Below are positions 6,757-6,896 of a stretch of DNA of 6,896 nucleotides, piece by piece (the first letter of the stretch is position 1; the number at the start of each line of letters is the position of its first letter). The position numbers were made by a program, and so were the translations under genes. The notes under the pieces were generated by a model. It had not been told where the DNA came from. It made no database searches and worked only from the letters and a program-made list of their open reading frames with translations. Origin of the DNA: Acidobacteriota bacterium (GTDB lineage: Bacteria; Acidobacteriota; Vicinamibacteria; Vicinamibacterales; SCN-69-37); assembly GCA_021824055.1 (NCBI GenBank), contig JAKALV010000176.1:1-6896 (forward strand), written 5' to 3'.

Positions 6757-6786
6757 AGACTACATGCTCGGCCGCTGCCCGGTCAA
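6757..6786 (-). promoter_or_regulatory. Predicted sigma-70-type promoter of the ArsR-methyltransferase gene
   Basis: On the minus strand TTGACC (6786-6781) is a 5/6 match to the -35 consensus. It is followed after 18 nt by TAGTCT (6762-6757), a -10 with the conserved T1, A2 and T6. A start about 7 nt further on falls inside the ATCCG palindrome, leaving a leader of roughly a dozen bases before the TTG. An alternative -10 (TTTAAT, 6757-6752) is closer to consensus but spaced too far from this -35. Confidence 0.45.
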
Positions 6787-6798
6787 CACCTCTTTATA

Positions 6799-6822
6799 GG
6801 CCGAGCTGAAGCTCGGCCCCTA
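6799..6822. repeat. REP-like palindrome with GCTGAAGC core, copy 2
   Basis: GGCCGAGCT (6799-6807) and AGCTCGGCC (6810-6818) form a perfect 9-bp stem around a GA centre, followed by CCCTAA. It shares the GGC..GCTGAAGC..GCC plan and trailing CTA with the palindrome at 231-254. On the minus strand the border reads TTAGGGGCCGAGCTTC, and its TAG is the stop codon of the gene entering from the right edge. Confidence 0.6.
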
Positions 6823-6896
6823 ACTCCCCGTATGCATGCGCTCGAGTCGCCGGGTGGCGACGCGCGCCAGGAGCGAACAGAGGAAGACGATCGTCA
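6820..6896 (-). CDS. C-terminal 24 residues of a possible membrane protein (partial)
   Basis: Reading leftwards from the right edge the minus strand is open for 24 codons (TIVFLCSLLARVATRRLERM, then HTGS) to a TAG at 6822-6820. A hydrophobic stretch followed by a basic tail looks like the end of a last transmembrane helix with its cytoplasmic tail. It would be the gene upstream of the ArsR-methyltransferase gene on the same strand. With so few residues no family can be named, and a chance open frame cannot be excluded. The stop codon lies in the border of a palindromic repeat. Confidence 0.4.
   Translation of the reverse strand, partial: TIVFLCSLLARVATRRLERMHTGS

Overview
The window is high-GC bacterial DNA that most resembles an Acidobacteriota genome, perhaps Vicinamibacteria. 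The reasons are an ADOP-type FtsX/MacB permease (a family expanded in Acidobacteria), an ArsR-methyltransferase fusion next to ahcY, and several intergenic palindromic repeats. This assignment is an inference from gene families and repeat style, not from a marker gene.

Layout. Positions 1-132 (+) hold the last 43 codons of a gene for a glycine-rich protein, followed by a strong hairpin terminator and two more GC-rich palindromes. Positions 366-913 (+) hold an intact hicA-hicB toxin-antitoxin pair joined by an ATGA overlap; the toxin gene probably starts at a GTG with little or no leader. Positions 1023-3338 (+) encode a 771-residue ADOP-like permease, followed 17 nt later by a small TonB-C-domain lipoprotein gene (3356-3820). 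The gap 3821-4122 has no intact gene. It contains a decayed, frameshifted and internally deleted hicA-like toxin gene on the minus strand, a GC hairpin and a 13-nt direct repeat. From 4123 to the right edge everything reads on the minus strand: ahcY (S-adenosylhomocysteine hydrolase), preceded in transcription order by an ArsR-HTH/SAM-methyltransferase fusion gene (5734-6738) and by the last 24 codons of what may be a membrane protein gene (6820-6896).

How the parts may work together. AhcY removes S-adenosylhomocysteine (SAH), the by-product inhibitor of methyltransferases. The ArsR-type protein with a SAM/SAH-binding fold directly upstream is a good candidate for a SAH- or SAM-responsive regulator of the activated-methyl cycle, analogous to SahR of Proteobacteria. 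A compact set of ATCCG half-sites sits between its predicted -10 element and its TTG start, as expected for autoregulation. A roughly 30-bp inverted repeat whose arms are built from 9-nt units separates the regulator from ahcY and begins exactly at the regulator's stop codon.

The most unusual content is in the non-coding and repeat structure: the relic toxin gene, the 9-mer-built hairpin, a heptamer tandem repeat that has become the linker of the regulator, and two palindromes sharing a GCTGAAGC core near both ends of the window, one of which supplies a stop codon. I see no CRISPR array, tRNA, rRNA, insertion sequence or phage gene.
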